64,000 bases of DNA from Pseudomonas sp. B33.4 (GCF_034555375.1 NZ_CP140706.1:2595001-2659000), one strand, 5' to 3'; positions 46,565-55,083 are shown, counted from the stretch's first letter. Program-made: numbers and translations. The notes: generated by a model not told the origin, from the sequence alone.

Positions 46565-46571
46565 TTTTTAC

Positions 46572-46685
46572 CCCTTTTTACCCAATGGTGATGCTTGGAA
46601 GATGGCAAATTCAGTTAAGGCTCTTGGTCGTAAAGAGACACGATCAGGAACCTACGATGCAAACTTAAATCGCATTGGAGATTGA
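46572..46685 (+). pseudogene. Orphan toxin tail
   Basis: Frame open from the palindrome: NGDAWKMANSVKALGRKETR...YDANLNRIGD then stop, 1 nt before the next gene start. It is the style of a polymorphic-toxin C-terminus with everything upstream removed. Confidence 0.6.
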
Positions 46686-46686
46686 T

Positions 46687-46878
46687 ATGAACGATAAAAA
46701 AACTCCCGACTGGGTTGGTCGGGGGAAAACCATTAAGCAACTTGTCGCTGAGTTGCAATCTTTCGAAAATCAAAATTTGTTGGTTGAAATATCAACTGAT
46801 GATGGTGTAACCAAAAAGCCGATTAGCTTGGTTGTGAAGTCTGGTGATACCTGCGTATTAGTAAATTTCGAGCAGTAA
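46687..46878 (+). CDS. Orphan immunity protein (63 aa)
   Basis: A 63-residue protein starting MNDKKTPDWVGRGKTIKQLV. It directly follows an orphan toxin tail, so it is very probably that toxin's immunity partner. Compact beta-rich pattern (LVEISTDDG, PISLVVKSGDTCVLVNFE); no family recognised. Downstream 46879-47054 shows no gene apart from AT-rich, promoter-like DNA. Confidence 0.6.
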   Translation: MNDKKTPDWVGRGKTIKQLVAELQSFENQNLLVEISTDDGVTKKPISLVVKSGDTCVLVNFEQ

Positions 46879-47054
46879 AGGGGGGCAGATTTATTTGCCT
46901 AGTCCTTCTGGGAGAAAAAATAAGCTGTTCATTGGTCTTTGAATGACCGGTTGAGTCGGCTGACTGATTGTATGGTTTTGTCTAGAGTACAACAGTGTTT
47001 TCGCTCCTTTTGAGATTAAAAATTAACATTTCTCTCCCCAGAGAGGACTATTTT

Positions 47055-47092
47055 ATGCGCTTCTTTGAAATGCCTTTCGCTTGGGTCGAGAT
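47055..47092 (+). pseudogene. Gene start cut off by a palindrome
   Basis: A ribosome site (AGAGAGGA) and ATG give MRFFEMPFAWVE, then the palindrome begins. The same leader and start recur at 57003-57055, cut there by a RAYT-element remnant. The original gene is not found in the window. Confidence 0.5.
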
Positions 47093-47096
47093 AAAT

Positions 47097-47144
47097 GGGG
47101 GCAGACCACGTTTAGAAAATATTCCGAAAATGTGGTCTGTCCCC
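47097..47144 (+). repeat. CDI-region palindrome (REPIN)
   Basis: Full copy of the ATTCCGA subtype with TTTTTA following; left arm GGGGGCAGACCACGTTT. Confidence 0.9.
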
Positions 47145-47150
47145 TTTTTA

Positions 47151-48265
47151 TCCGCGAAGAGTTCCAAAAGACCCATGGAATAGAACCCGCCAGGCAATTG
47201 GTGGAGCTAGAAGGTGCGGATCAACGTAGTGACATTCTGCTAGAGAAATATCAGACGGACTACGGTTCGATGACATACGCGGAGCGTGCTGAGCTGAATG
47301 CTTATCTGCAGGTGTATACCGCAGATATGTTGAACCAGCCGAACGTTACCAAGGAATCTGTCGAAGGCCTCGTTCTCAAACTGCTTAAAGAAGGTCCAGC
47401 TACCTCGGGTATCTATTTGTATGCAGGTACTACGGAAGCAAAAAATGCTGCCGCTGATGCGATGCGGGCGCAATTGGATGGCTGGTTTGATCAACTTGCC
47501 TGGATCAGGCCCAAAACTGAAAACGAACTGATTTACAGGGATGCGCAGGGCTATCTGCGGATCAACAACGAACAGCAGGGCCTATCGAATATTGGAGGCC
47601 CGGCACTTTACGGATTGACCGGCCCACTGGGTACCAGCATTCGTTTGGCGGCCGCGGCCGACGGCGTTCTACAGGTAGGCGCTGGAGCGCGACAGGCGCT
47701 TAATGGTGACCTTTGGAACGCAGCTGGAAACATCGTGGTCGGCGCACTGGCGATCGCTGGGGCGGGGATTCCGGATGTTCGGTTGCCGAAGGGTTCGGGT
47801 ATTGTTGATCTCCCAGTGGTGAATCCTAAGCCGGGTAGTACACTTGCGAAAGAACTGGCTGTCCCGAACCTGACGAAACGCGGCACTCTGGTAAATGTTT
47901 TTCCAAATGATCCCGCAATTGCTCAGCGCCCAGTGAGAAATCTCGTTCAAGATTCATCGGGTCGATACTGGCTACAAACCCCAGGTGGAGGAAAAATAAC
48001 ACCGTCAGGCTCGTACGATTTTGTGACGATGCCGGATGGTAAGGTAAGGGTTAGCCGATCGAATATTAATGAGGATTTTTCTACACACCTTGGACTAAGT
48101 GGAGGTGGAGAGGTGAAGTATGCAGGATCTATTCGCTTTGGAAATAATGATGGCCCTGAAAGAGGGAAGATAAGTCAATGGTCTAATAGCTCGGGCCACT
48201 ATAAGCCACCAGCTTTTTTGAGTGGAAATGCGGGTTTGCCTGAAGAGCTTTTCAACCCTAGGTAA
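47151..48265 (+). CDS. Orphan CdiA-CT: pretoxin plus unrecognised toxin
   Basis: About 370 residues with no start of its own; the frame runs in from the palindrome. The first part is helical and acidic (EEFQKTHGIEPARQLVELEG), then a pretoxin-like hydrophobic Gly/Ala segment (GALAIAGAGIPDVRLPKGSG), and a C-terminal domain with GGGKITPSGSYDFV, KVRVSRSNINEDF and SGHYKPPAFL...GLPEELFNP. Immunity gene follows after 7 bp. It looks intact except for the missing exoprotein, so it could be revived by fusion to cdiA. Confidence 0.7.
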
Positions 48266-48272
48266 TAGCGTT

Positions 48273-48674
48273 ATGGACAAGAGATTAAAGGCGCTGTGTG
48301 TGCAGCTTGGGAAGATGAGTTCTGAGTTGGCTACCGACTGGATGATTTCAACTTACCCAGTTGACGCTATGGAGTGGGGGGAGGCACTGTTACTCATACC
48401 CCATCGCACCTGGAAACGTTCTGACCAAAAGCGGTTGGCAAGATATTATTTTTGTAAGTTGCCATTTTCTGGGGGGAGAGGATATGAAGTCTTCGCTTCT
48501 ATAATGCCGCTGCAGGTTTTAGTTGCCTGCATTTTAGAGCATCTACCTACAGAGTCATCAAGAATTGAACTGCTTTGCTATTATCTGGTTCCTGTTCTTG
48601 AGCGGTTTGCTAAAAATGAATCTGATCGTCAGATGATTGTTGAGTTTGTTACGAAGCTTCATGTGAAGGAATAA
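48273..48674 (+). CDS. Orphan immunity protein (133 aa)
   Basis: A helical 133-residue protein (MDKRLKALCVQLGKMSSELA) starting 7 bp after the preceding toxin. Position makes it the cognate immunity protein. Family not recognised. Intact. Confidence 0.65.
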   Translation: MDKRLKALCVQLGKMSSELATDWMISTYPVDAMEWGEALLLIPHRTWKRSDQKRLARYYFCKLPFSGGRGYEVFASIMPLQVLVACILEHLPTESSRIELLCYYLVPVLERFAKNESDRQMIVEFVTKLHVKE

Positions 48675-48686
48675 GAAAAGATGAAT

Positions 48687-48785
48687 GGGGACAGACCCTG
48701 AGGGATCCCCACAAACTACTCCAGCACCTGCGCCTGTTGATGTACCTCGGCTCGCAAGGCGCGCTCAAGTCTCACCAAAGTTTTT
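48687..48785. repeat. Half palindrome fused to the CCCTGAGGGATCCCC motif
   Basis: A left arm GGGGACAGACC runs directly into CCTGAGGGATCCCC and a minus-strand gene tail (RALRAEVHQQAQVLE). This is the second copy of the 31-kb remnant. Confidence 0.6.
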
Positions 48786-48813
48786 CGAGAGTTTGAGCCG
48801 CGTCGGAATAAAT

Positions 48814-48861
48814 GGGGACAGACCACGTTTAGAAAGCACTCTGAAAGCGTGGTTTGTCCCC
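48814..48861 (+). repeat. CDI-region palindrome (REPIN)
   Basis: Full copy, right arm GCGTGGTTTGTCCCC as in 46517, then TTTTTA. Confidence 0.9.
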
Positions 48862-48866
48862 TTTTT

Positions 48867-48947
48867 ACCTTATTTGGCAGCAGATCAATTAAAAGAAATG
48901 GTTTGCCGTCAACCGATGCAGAACAACTGAAGTCGGTGCGTCCATGA
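48867..48947 (+). pseudogene. Orphan toxin tail
   Basis: Frame from the palindrome: FGSRSIKRNGLPSTDAEQLK then SVRP and stop, overlapping the next start as ATGA. Remnant of a toxin C-terminus. Confidence 0.5.
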
Positions 48948-49014
48948 TAATTAGCAAGCCAAGATTAATAGTAAATCCATACGAGTGGTTGCCAGGGTAT
49001 GGCGAGTGGGTAAA
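48944..49014 (+). pseudogene. Immunity gene cut by RAYT element 1
   Basis: MIISKPRLIVNPYEWLPGYG is read from ATG 48944, overlapping the toxin-tail stop. The frame is broken 24 codons in by the left end of the transposase element; only junk and a stop follow. Confidence 0.6.
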
Positions 49015-49840
49015 GGGGGACAGACCACGTTTAACGTAATTGACTGCAACAATAGGTAAAAATTTGCCGTCATTTGTGCTGTGCGGCCCGCTAAGCTTTC
49101 AGTTCGACCAATTGAAAGGATTCATCGATGCCGCGTAGACCCCGAGTTTTGATACCAGGCGTACCATTGCACTTGATTCAGCGAGGAAACAATAGATCTG
49201 TCTGTTTTTTTACCGAGGAAGATTACCTTTTTTATTTGGAGCTATTGGTCGAGCAGGCTTCTAAAAATGATTGTGATATTCATGCTTGGTGCTTAATGAC
49301 TAATCACGTTCATTTGTTAGTCAGTCCTCATAATGCCAACAGCGCAAGCCTGCTGATGAAAGGTGTCGGGCAGCGATACGTCCAATATATAAATCGTACG
49401 TATAGTCGCAGCGGAAGTTTGTGGGAAGGCCGGTTTCGTTCATGCCTTGTTGAGAGTGAACGATATTTGTTGTGCTGTTATCGATACATCGAAATGAATC
49501 CCGTCAGAGCGAAAATGGTAAATCATCCGGCAGAATATCGCTGGTCAAGTTACCGTGTTAACGCACAATCAGAGCGATCACACACTGTTACTCCTCATGC
49601 TCAGTATTTGGCGCTTGGAGGGCAGGGCGGGCAGCCGGCAGATGCTTACCGCGAACTGTTCAAAAATGACTTAGAATCAGAATTGGTTGACCAGATTCGT
49701 GACGCGACCAATGGAAATAATGTTTTTGGCGGTTCAAAGTTTGCTGTTGATGTCGAGGCAATGATCGGTCGTCGCGTGCAGCGAGGGAGCCCGGGGCGGC
49801 CAAAAAAATCGACCATCTAGTGAAAACGTGGTCTGTCCCC
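49015..49840 (+). mobile_element. RAYT element 1 bounded by palindrome arms
   Basis: Left border GGGGGACAGACCACGTTTA (49015-49033), right border AAAACGTGGTCTGTCCCC (49823-49840). These are the two arms of the short palindromes, here separated by a leader of about 95 bp and a transposase gene. The element is inserted in an immunity gene. Confidence 0.8.
49128..49820 (+). CDS. REP-associated tyrosine transposase (RAYT, Y1 HUH family), copy 1
   Basis: A 230-residue Y1-transposase: MPRRPRVLIPGVPLHLIQRGN at the start, HUH motif in TNHVHLLVSP, catalytic Tyr probably in QRYVQYINRTYSRSGSLWEGRF, and the RAYT block YRYIEMNPVRAKMV. A basic tail GSPGRPKKSTI ends it. GAAAGGA precedes the ATG. RAYTs nick and move REP/REPIN hairpins. 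The protein is identical to the copy at 55762, with at least four silent base changes. Confidence 0.92.
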   Translation: MPRRPRVLIPGVPLHLIQRGNNRSVCFFTEEDYLFYLELLVEQASKNDCDIHAWCLMTNHVHLLVSPHNANSASLLMKGVGQRYVQYINRTYSRSGSLWEGRFRSCLVESERYLLCCYRYIEMNPVRAKMVNHPAEYRWSSYRVNAQSERSHTVTPHAQYLALGGQGGQPADAYRELFKNDLESELVDQIRDATNGNNVFGGSKFAVDVEAMIGRRVQRGSPGRPKKSTI

Positions 49841-49864
49841 ATTTTTTCCATTTTTTCCCGGTCA

Positions 49865-50970
49865 TAAATTGGCCGGAGGAAGTTCGGCTCAAGGGGTATC
49901 TGGATGTCTTGCACACTATGCAAGGCAACGGAATTGACGTTGTCAGGGCTAACGCAGCTGTGGCAACGGCTACGGGTGTCGGACTAGGGCTGGTACTGGG
50001 CGGTGGATTGAATGGTGGTGCAAAAGGCACCGCGGGAACCCCAGTAACGAAGGGGCCTTGCTGCTTTGCTGCGGGTACGAAAGTTTCTACACCGCAAGGC
50101 GACCGCGTTATTGAGTCGCTCAAGGTGGGAGATGTTGTCTGGAGCAAGCCTGAGAAAGGGGGCAAGCCGTTCGCTGCAGCCATTCTGGCAACGCATCAGC
50201 GCTCGGATCAGCCGATCTACCGCCTCAAGCTCAAAAGTGTTCGTGGCGCTGGCGCAGCGGAAGGCGAAACCCTGCTGGTTACGCCGAGCCACCCCTTCTA
50301 TGTACCCGCCAAACGTGATTTCATTCCTGTCAAAGATCTGGAACCGGGTGATCTGCTGCAGTCACTGGCTGATGGCGACACCGAAAACACCTCGTCCGAA
50401 GTCGAATCGCTTGAGCTGTACCTGCCCGAGGGCAAAACATACAATCTGACGGTCGATGTGGGGCATACGTTCTACGTTGGCGAACTCAAGACTTGGGTAC
50501 ACAACACCGGGCCTTGTGATTTGCCTCCGGATTATTTTGCGGGTGGTGCAAAAGGGGCTGTAATCCCAAAAGGTTTTTCAAGTGCGGATGATTTCGTTCG
50601 CTTTGGCACAAATACGCGAGATGGTTTGGCACGTGCTGGCTATGAAAATGTAGAGCCAATTCTTCAAGGAAGTGCCGTAACAGGTAAAAGTTTTAAAACT
50701 GGGGAGGCATTTGACGTTGGCAGGGTGAGTGACTTCGATGTTGCGCTGGCAAGTCCAGAACTTTTGCAACGCGCTCAATCCTTAGGAATAGGTTTGAGGA
50801 GTGGCGGAACTCGTACGGGGCCGTTGAGTGCAAGAGACTTGCAAGCCCTTGGCCTGAAAGATTTGTCGAGTAAGATGAGCGCCCAAGCAGGACGCGAAGT
50901 TAATTTTATGATCTATGACTCTGCGGCAACAGCCGCAAGTCGTGCTCCGAGTGCGGTGTTACCGAAATGA
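49865..50970 (+). CDS. Orphan Hint + nucleotidyltransferase-like toxin module (Hint intact)
   Basis: About 368 residues without a start of their own. A short Gly-rich pretoxin is followed by a complete Hint domain: CFAAGTKVSTPQGD near 50063, TPSHPFYVP, and the end GHTFYVGELKTWVHNTG near 50463-50510. The toxin (from about 50555) has GSAVTG (50668) and SDFDVAL (50728), the GS...DxD pattern of nucleotidyltransferases, so it may modify RNA or protein with a nucleotide (inference). The Hint is almost identical to the two frameshifted copies. The stop overlaps the immunity start. Confidence 0.75.
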
Positions 50971-51290
50971 CTATTGTGTATGATCTCTATGGTGCGGAAA
51001 AATCATGTCTTCTGTCGGCGAGAAGTGATGTGGAAAGAGCGCTGGGAGAGATTTTTGAGGAAAGAGATAGCTCTTATCAAGGTGGTATTTACTATATGTG
51101 GGGTAGGAGTGATTCAGAGAATTTTGTTTTAAAATTGAATATTGATCCTTTGGACGGCGATCCAGCAGAGCAGAACTACGCTAGCTATAAAGTCTTGCTC
51201 TATGTAAACGCTACAAATCGTTCAGCTGATATAGAAAAAGTGATTAGCCAAGGTGGTGGCTTTAAGTTGCTGAGGCATGAGGTTTTTTAA
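50967..51290 (+). CDS. Immunity protein for the nucleotidyltransferase-like toxin
   Basis: A 107-residue protein (MTIVYDLYGAEKSCLLSARS) with ATGA overlap to the toxin. Acidic alpha/beta pattern (YKVLLYVNATNRSADIEKVI). Cognate immunity by position; family not recognised. Intact. Confidence 0.7.
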   Translation: MTIVYDLYGAEKSCLLSARSDVERALGEIFEERDSSYQGGIYYMWGRSDSENFVLKLNIDPLDGDPAEQNYASYKVLLYVNATNRSADIEKVISQGGGFKLLRHEVF

Positions 51291-51548
51291 AGAATACCAA
51301 GGCTAGTCGGTGCAAAAGGCGCAGGTACATCCTTAGAGCGAGGTCTTGCCTATGACAACCCATCAAACCTTGTCCAAAATCGTGTAAGTGAAATTCAGTC
51401 ACAAATACCTGCGAACTCTCAAGGCCGAATAACTATGGGGGTTGCAGTAGTAGAGGATGCGAATGGTGTTCGCTCTGTTCTGGTCAGTACAAGTGAACCT
51501 CGTGGCTATCTTCGCCCTGGAGTGAGTTTGCAAGAAGGCGAGGGATAA
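51291..51548 (+). pseudogene. Fragment of a deaminase-like toxin
   Basis: Frame without start: GAKGAGTSLERGLAYDNPSN..., then GRITMGVAVVEDANGVRSVL and STSEPRGYLRPGV, a pattern seen before the HxE motif in bacterial toxin deaminases. The frame stops in the palindrome at 51551, so the catalytic His-Glu and Cys-x-x-Cys parts are gone. Confidence 0.55.
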
Positions 51549-51550
51549 AT

Positions 51551-51598
51551 GGGGACAGACCACGTTTAGAAAGCACTCTGAAAACATGGTCTGTCCCC
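51551..51598 (+). repeat. CDI-region palindrome (REPIN)
   Basis: Full copy, one change in the right arm (ACATGGTCTGTCCCC). It sits between the deaminase fragment and a toxin tail. Confidence 0.9.
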
Positions 51599-51600
51599 TT

Positions 51601-51675
51601 TCTTATTCGCATACCTATGAATATGGTCCAGGCTATGGCTCCAATGGTAAAGAGACGAGGATCAACAGTGATTAG
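51601..51675 (+). pseudogene. Orphan toxin tail (YEYGPGYGSNGKET type)
   Basis: Frame from the palindrome: SYSHTYEYGPGYGSNGKETR then INSD and stop. It is repeated at 55512. It overlaps the immunity gene start by 8 bp. Confidence 0.6.
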
Positions 51676-51991
51676 TCTTCCAGAGTTGAATGAATTGCTT
51701 ATTGCTCACAATTGCTTACATGCAATTAGTATTGAGTTGGATGTGGATGGGATGGCTTATGATTTGTCGCTATCGATTTCGGCCTCAGAGAAGATCGGGG
51801 CTGATGTCGTGCGTATCAAATTCATTGATGTTAGCCAGGTTACGTCCCGTGATTTTGGCGGCGGATTAACTCAGCTGATGCATATGAAGGTTAATAAGCT
51901 AGATTCTGGCTTTGACAGGATGCGTTATCAATTGAATGATCTTGAAGATAGAAAATTATCGTTTTATTTTTCATCGTTCTCGGTTGCTTAG
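51668..51991 (+). CDS. Orphan immunity protein (107 aa)
   Basis: GTG start at 51668 inside the toxin-tail stop, with GAGG upstream; protein ISLPELNELLIAHNCLHAIS...ending LSFYFSSFSVA. The longer frame from 51617 only reads the tail in the wrong frame. Intact here; a truncated copy begins at 55570. Family not recognised. Confidence 0.65.
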   Translation: MISLPELNELLIAHNCLHAISIELDVDGMAYDLSLSISASEKIGADVVRIKFIDVSQVTSRDFGGGLTQLMHMKVNKLDSGFDRMRYQLNDLEDRKLSFYFSSFSVA

Positions 51992-52024
51992 GCGGTGCAA
52001 AAGAACTTGGGAAGGAGGATAAAT

Positions 52025-52071
52025 GGGGACAGACCACGTTTAGAAAGCGCTCTGAAAACGTGGTCTGTCCC
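52025..52071 (+). repeat. CDI-region palindrome (REPIN), last base lost
   Basis: Copy with centre AGAAAGCGCTCTGA. The final C and T-run are missing where it meets the IS4 remnant. Confidence 0.88.
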
Positions 52072-52519
52072 GAATGGCACTCTTAACATGTTTTGGGTGC
52101 CCGTTTTTTCTGACATCTGACCTTGCTGACGGACGTGGTTTGGTCAGCAAGGGGTAGGCTTGAGGTCTTCGTTTTATGGCTCGCGGCTCGATACGACCAG
52201 GCCGATTTCCGACGCGCCTCTGAGCAAGCAGCATCAATAAATTCGACAGGCCATCCTCGTCAGCGCCAGCCATAGCTGAAGGCTGTGTTTGAAGCTCAGT
52301 TCGCGAGGTAAACAGTCAGCTAACAGAGCCGATTGTGCCATCAGCATTCGGATCAGATTGTGAGCTAACAGATAGACCCATAACTCCTTTACTGCCATGC
52401 CTGGGGTTTTGCAGCTTAACTTGCCTAGTCCCAGCGTAGCTTTGAGATTGCGCAGATCCAGTTCAACATGCCATCGACCCTTGTACAGCGATTCCAGGGC
52501 TGTTTTAGGGGAGATAAAT
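52072..52519 (-). pseudogene. IS4-family transposase, C-terminal remnant with frameshift
   Basis: On the minus strand: LYKGRWHVELDLRNLKATLG, CKTPGMAVKELWVYLLAHNLI, SFKHSLQLWLA, then a frame change to GLSNLLMLLAQRRVGNRPGR and EPRAIKRRPQAYPLLTKPR. This is the DDE-C end of IS4 transposases. Palindromes bound it on both sides. A piece of the N-terminal half of an IS4 transposase is at 57246. Confidence 0.85.
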
Positions 52520-52567
52520 GGGGACAGACCACGTTTATAAAACATTCCGAAAACGTGGTCTGTCCCC
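52520..52567 (+). repeat. CDI-region palindrome (REPIN)
   Basis: Full copy with centre ATAAAACATTCCGA, then TTTTTA. Confidence 0.9.
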
Positions 52568-52570
52568 TTT

Positions 52571-52735
52571 TTACTTTACAGTGCCAGTGGTGTCGTTACC
52601 ATATTTACAGAGCGCCCTGCATGTAGTAGCTGTCTTGGTGTGGTTGGACAGTTCAAGAGTAGATATTCAAATATTAGAGTCGATGTATTAGATAATAAGG
52701 GAGTTGTCATTCGTCCTCTTAAGGTGGGTCAATAA
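52571..52735 (+). pseudogene. Orphan tail of a deaminase-type toxin
   Basis: Frame from the palindrome: YSASGVVTIFTERPACSSCL then GVVGQFKSRYSNIRVDVLDN, ending VIRPLKVGQ. PACSSC is the zinc-binding P-C-x-x-C motif of cytidine-deaminase-like toxins; the HxE half is absent. Confidence 0.7.
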
Positions 52736-52908
52736 AGTAGAACAGTATCGGGTTTCGTATCAGGATATAAAAAGCTGGGTCCTAGGTAACTTCTGGGATG
52801 GATGCAGAGACCATGGCCCAATGGCCAAGGCTCAGGATAAGAGTGTTTGGAAGTTAGAACAGATTGTATCGGATGTCTATGATGGCTATGCGGGTGGGGG
52901 TGGGGATA
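52704..52908 (+). pseudogene. Immunity gene remnant next to the deaminase tail
   Basis: The frame VEQYRVSYQDIKSWVLGNFW...SVWKLEQIVSDVYDGYAGGG overlaps the deaminase stop, as immunity genes do, and runs into the palindrome at 52912. Only a TTG start is available. Truncated at its 3' end. Confidence 0.5.
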
Positions 52909-52911
52909 AAT

Positions 52912-52959
52912 GGGGACAGACCACGTTTAGAAGGCACTCCAAAAACGTGGTCTGTCCCC
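52912..52959 (+). repeat. CDI-region palindrome (REPIN)
   Basis: Full copy with centre AGAAGGCACTCCAA, then TTTTTA. Confidence 0.9.
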
Positions 52960-52965
52960 TTTTTA

Positions 52966-53172
52966 TTTAAAAGCGGAGAACTGTATCAGGTTAAAATTAC
53001 CATTAAACCCGGTGTGGGGCTTCGTGAGGGGGACGTGGGTGATATGTGGGATGCAAAAAATGGGATTCGGTTGCCGGGAGGTGGTCATCAGGTTGATTTT
53101 ATTGATAAGACTCCCCGAACTAATCCAGAGCTGTATGAGGTGCATTTTGACTCGGTAAGGTCACTCAAATGA
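52966..53172 (+). pseudogene. Orphan tail of a CdiA2-type toxin
   Basis: Frame from the palindrome: SGELYQVKITIKPGVGLREG, DVGDMWDAKNGIRLPGGGHQ, NPELYEVHFDSVRSLK. It matches the last 65 or so residues of CdiA2 with about one change in four. The missing front part resembles the fragment at 44194. Confidence 0.85.
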
Positions 53173-53320
53173 CAGCATTAATAAATAAGGTTGTTACCGT
53201 TTTAGAAATGGACGATGGGGTCGTTTTTGAGCGATTTGTTAGTTGGGATGGGGCTCGCACCAGTTTTGATGATGTCAGAAAATATATTCTCTATTCAGAA
53301 AAACATAGCGTAAGGGAAAA
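53169..53320 (+). pseudogene. Truncated copy of the CdiA2 immunity gene
   Basis: ATGA overlap with the toxin tail; VFERFVSWDGARTSFDDVRK is like the start of the gene at 43553. It is cut after about 50 codons by the palindrome at 53323. Confidence 0.82.
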
Positions 53321-53322
53321 AT

Positions 53323-53370
53323 GGGGACAGACCACGTTTAGAAAGCACTCTGAAAACGTGGTCTGTCCCC
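53323..53370 (+). repeat. CDI-region palindrome (REPIN), consensus copy
   Basis: Exact consensus arms and centre; GTTTTCC follows, with a stray TCCCCGTTTT duplicate behind it. Confidence 0.92.
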
Positions 53371-53429
53371 GTTTTCCATGTCCCCGTTTTCTCAGACAGC
53401 GGAATCGATCTGGAAGGCAGTGTCATCAC

Positions 53430-54645
53430 CTTTAGACACGATTGGTGCAATCGCTGGGGGCGTAGGTGGGTTAGCGGTGGGGTTCAAAGACTGGATTACC
53501 AGTCCGATCCCGTCGCACACGCTGGAAAAACAGTTTGATAAAGTAGCGACCGCGTCCGCCCAAGAGTTGGGCGGTATTGCTTTCGATGCGGCCACCGGGC
53601 TTATCACCGCCTATATTGGGGGCAGAGCCGTTGAATCGTTTGGTGGGAAGTGGGTTAGTGCAAAAGGCATAACGGGAACTCCAGTAACGAAGGGGCCTTG
53701 CTGCTTTGCTGCGGGTACGAAAGTTTCTACACCGCAAGGCGACCGCGTTATTGAGTCGCTCAAGGTGGGAGATGTTGTCTGGAGCAAGCCTGAGAAAGGG
53801 GGCAAGCCGTTCGCTGCAGCCATTCTGGCAACGCATCAGCGCTCGGATCAGCCGATCTACCGCCTCAAGCTCAAAAGTGTTCGTGGCGCTGGCGCAGCGG
53901 AAGGCGAAACCCTGCTGGTTACGCCGAGCCACCCCTTCTATGTACCCGCCAAACGTGATTTCATTCCTGTCAAAGATCTGGAACCGGATGATCTGCTGCA
54001 GTCACTGGCTGATGGCGACACCGAAAACACCTCGTCCGAAGTCGAATCGCTAGAGCTGTACCTGCCCGAGGGCAAAACATACAATCTGACGGTCGATGTG
54101 GGCATACGTTCTACGTTGGCGAGCTCAAGACCTGGGTACACAACACTGGGCCTTGTGATTTGCCTCCGGATTATTTTGCGGGTGGTGCAAAAGTAAGTGC
54201 TGATTTCCCTGAGGGGTTGAGTTTTAATCCCAATATCAAGAGCCACCTCAGCAGTTTTGATGGCTTTACGCAGAAGAACGGGATTAGCGGCACCCATAAC
54301 TTGGATGCTTTCAATCAGGCGGCGGCTACAAATGGGTTGAAGATACTCAGCGAAACACCAACTTCCGTCGCTGGAGTTACTACTGTCAGATATCAAATGC
54401 CTGCATATGATCGGGCCGGGAATATTGTTGGTTTCAAAGACAAGGTCTTCCCGAAAACTGTTTATGACCCGAAAATATTTGCCGATCAGAAAATACTTGA
54501 TCTAGGGCAGCAGGCCGCAGCCAGTGGCTATAAGGAAGCGTTATCTAAAGGGTTGAGTCAATATGACTCTGTTGCAGGGCATGTCACCTTTAGGGTGTAT
54601 TTAGATAAAACCACAGGAACGGTGACAAACTTCCACCCAAAGTAA
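53430..54645 (+). pseudogene. Hint + EndoU-like toxin module, frameshifted (copy 2)
   Basis: Near-identical to 44871-46078, including the same missing G before the Hint end (near 54099). Differences cluster in the pretoxin part (53571-53690: FGGKWVSAKGITGTP versus VGEKWVSAKGTAGTP); the Hint and the 161-codon EndoU-like frame (54160-54645) are the same. No start of its own. Confidence 0.75.
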
Positions 54646-54658
54646 AGGTGAGGTGCTT

Positions 54659-55021
54659 ATGAAAGAATTGTTCGGTCAGCCATATGGCGAGTCAGATCCC
54701 TACTGGGCCGTTAAAGGGTATTTTGACAGAATGTATAATGATGGCTACTTCATTGAGGCGGTTGGCTATATCGTTAAGAGGTGGGGGTTCAGTACGGATG
54801 GGGCATACTGTAACTTCCCTGATGAAAATAGTCTGTTTGATGAGGAACACTTTGAGGGAGTTGAATTTGCTTATGGCTATCCGCCTATCGATGAATGCAC
54901 AGTTGTCGTGAGTGAAGCTACTTGCTCAGAATACATTCGATTAGCTTGTGAGAAATATCTTAAACGCCACCCTGAAGATACCGCGAAAATAAAAGAACTT
55001 TTGGATAAGCTCTCTTTCTAG
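54659..55021 (+). CDS. cdiI: CdiI-type immunity to the EndoU-like toxin (copy 2)
   Basis: 120 residues, identical protein to the gene at 46092 with one silent change seen (TAC/TAT in FAYGYPP). It starts 13 nt after the toxin stop. Keeping two intact immunity copies while both toxins are frameshifted is noteworthy. Confidence 0.75.
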   Translation: MKELFGQPYGESDPYWAVKGYFDRMYNDGYFIEAVGYIVKRWGFSTDGAYCNFPDENSLFDEEHFEGVEFAYGYPPIDECTVVVSEATCSEYIRLACEKYLKRHPEDTAKIKELLDKLSF

Positions 55022-55083
55022 TTTTGCATAACAAATTGCCTAGGCCCTGCCGGGGCTATTTGATCAAAAAACGACGAGTAAAT

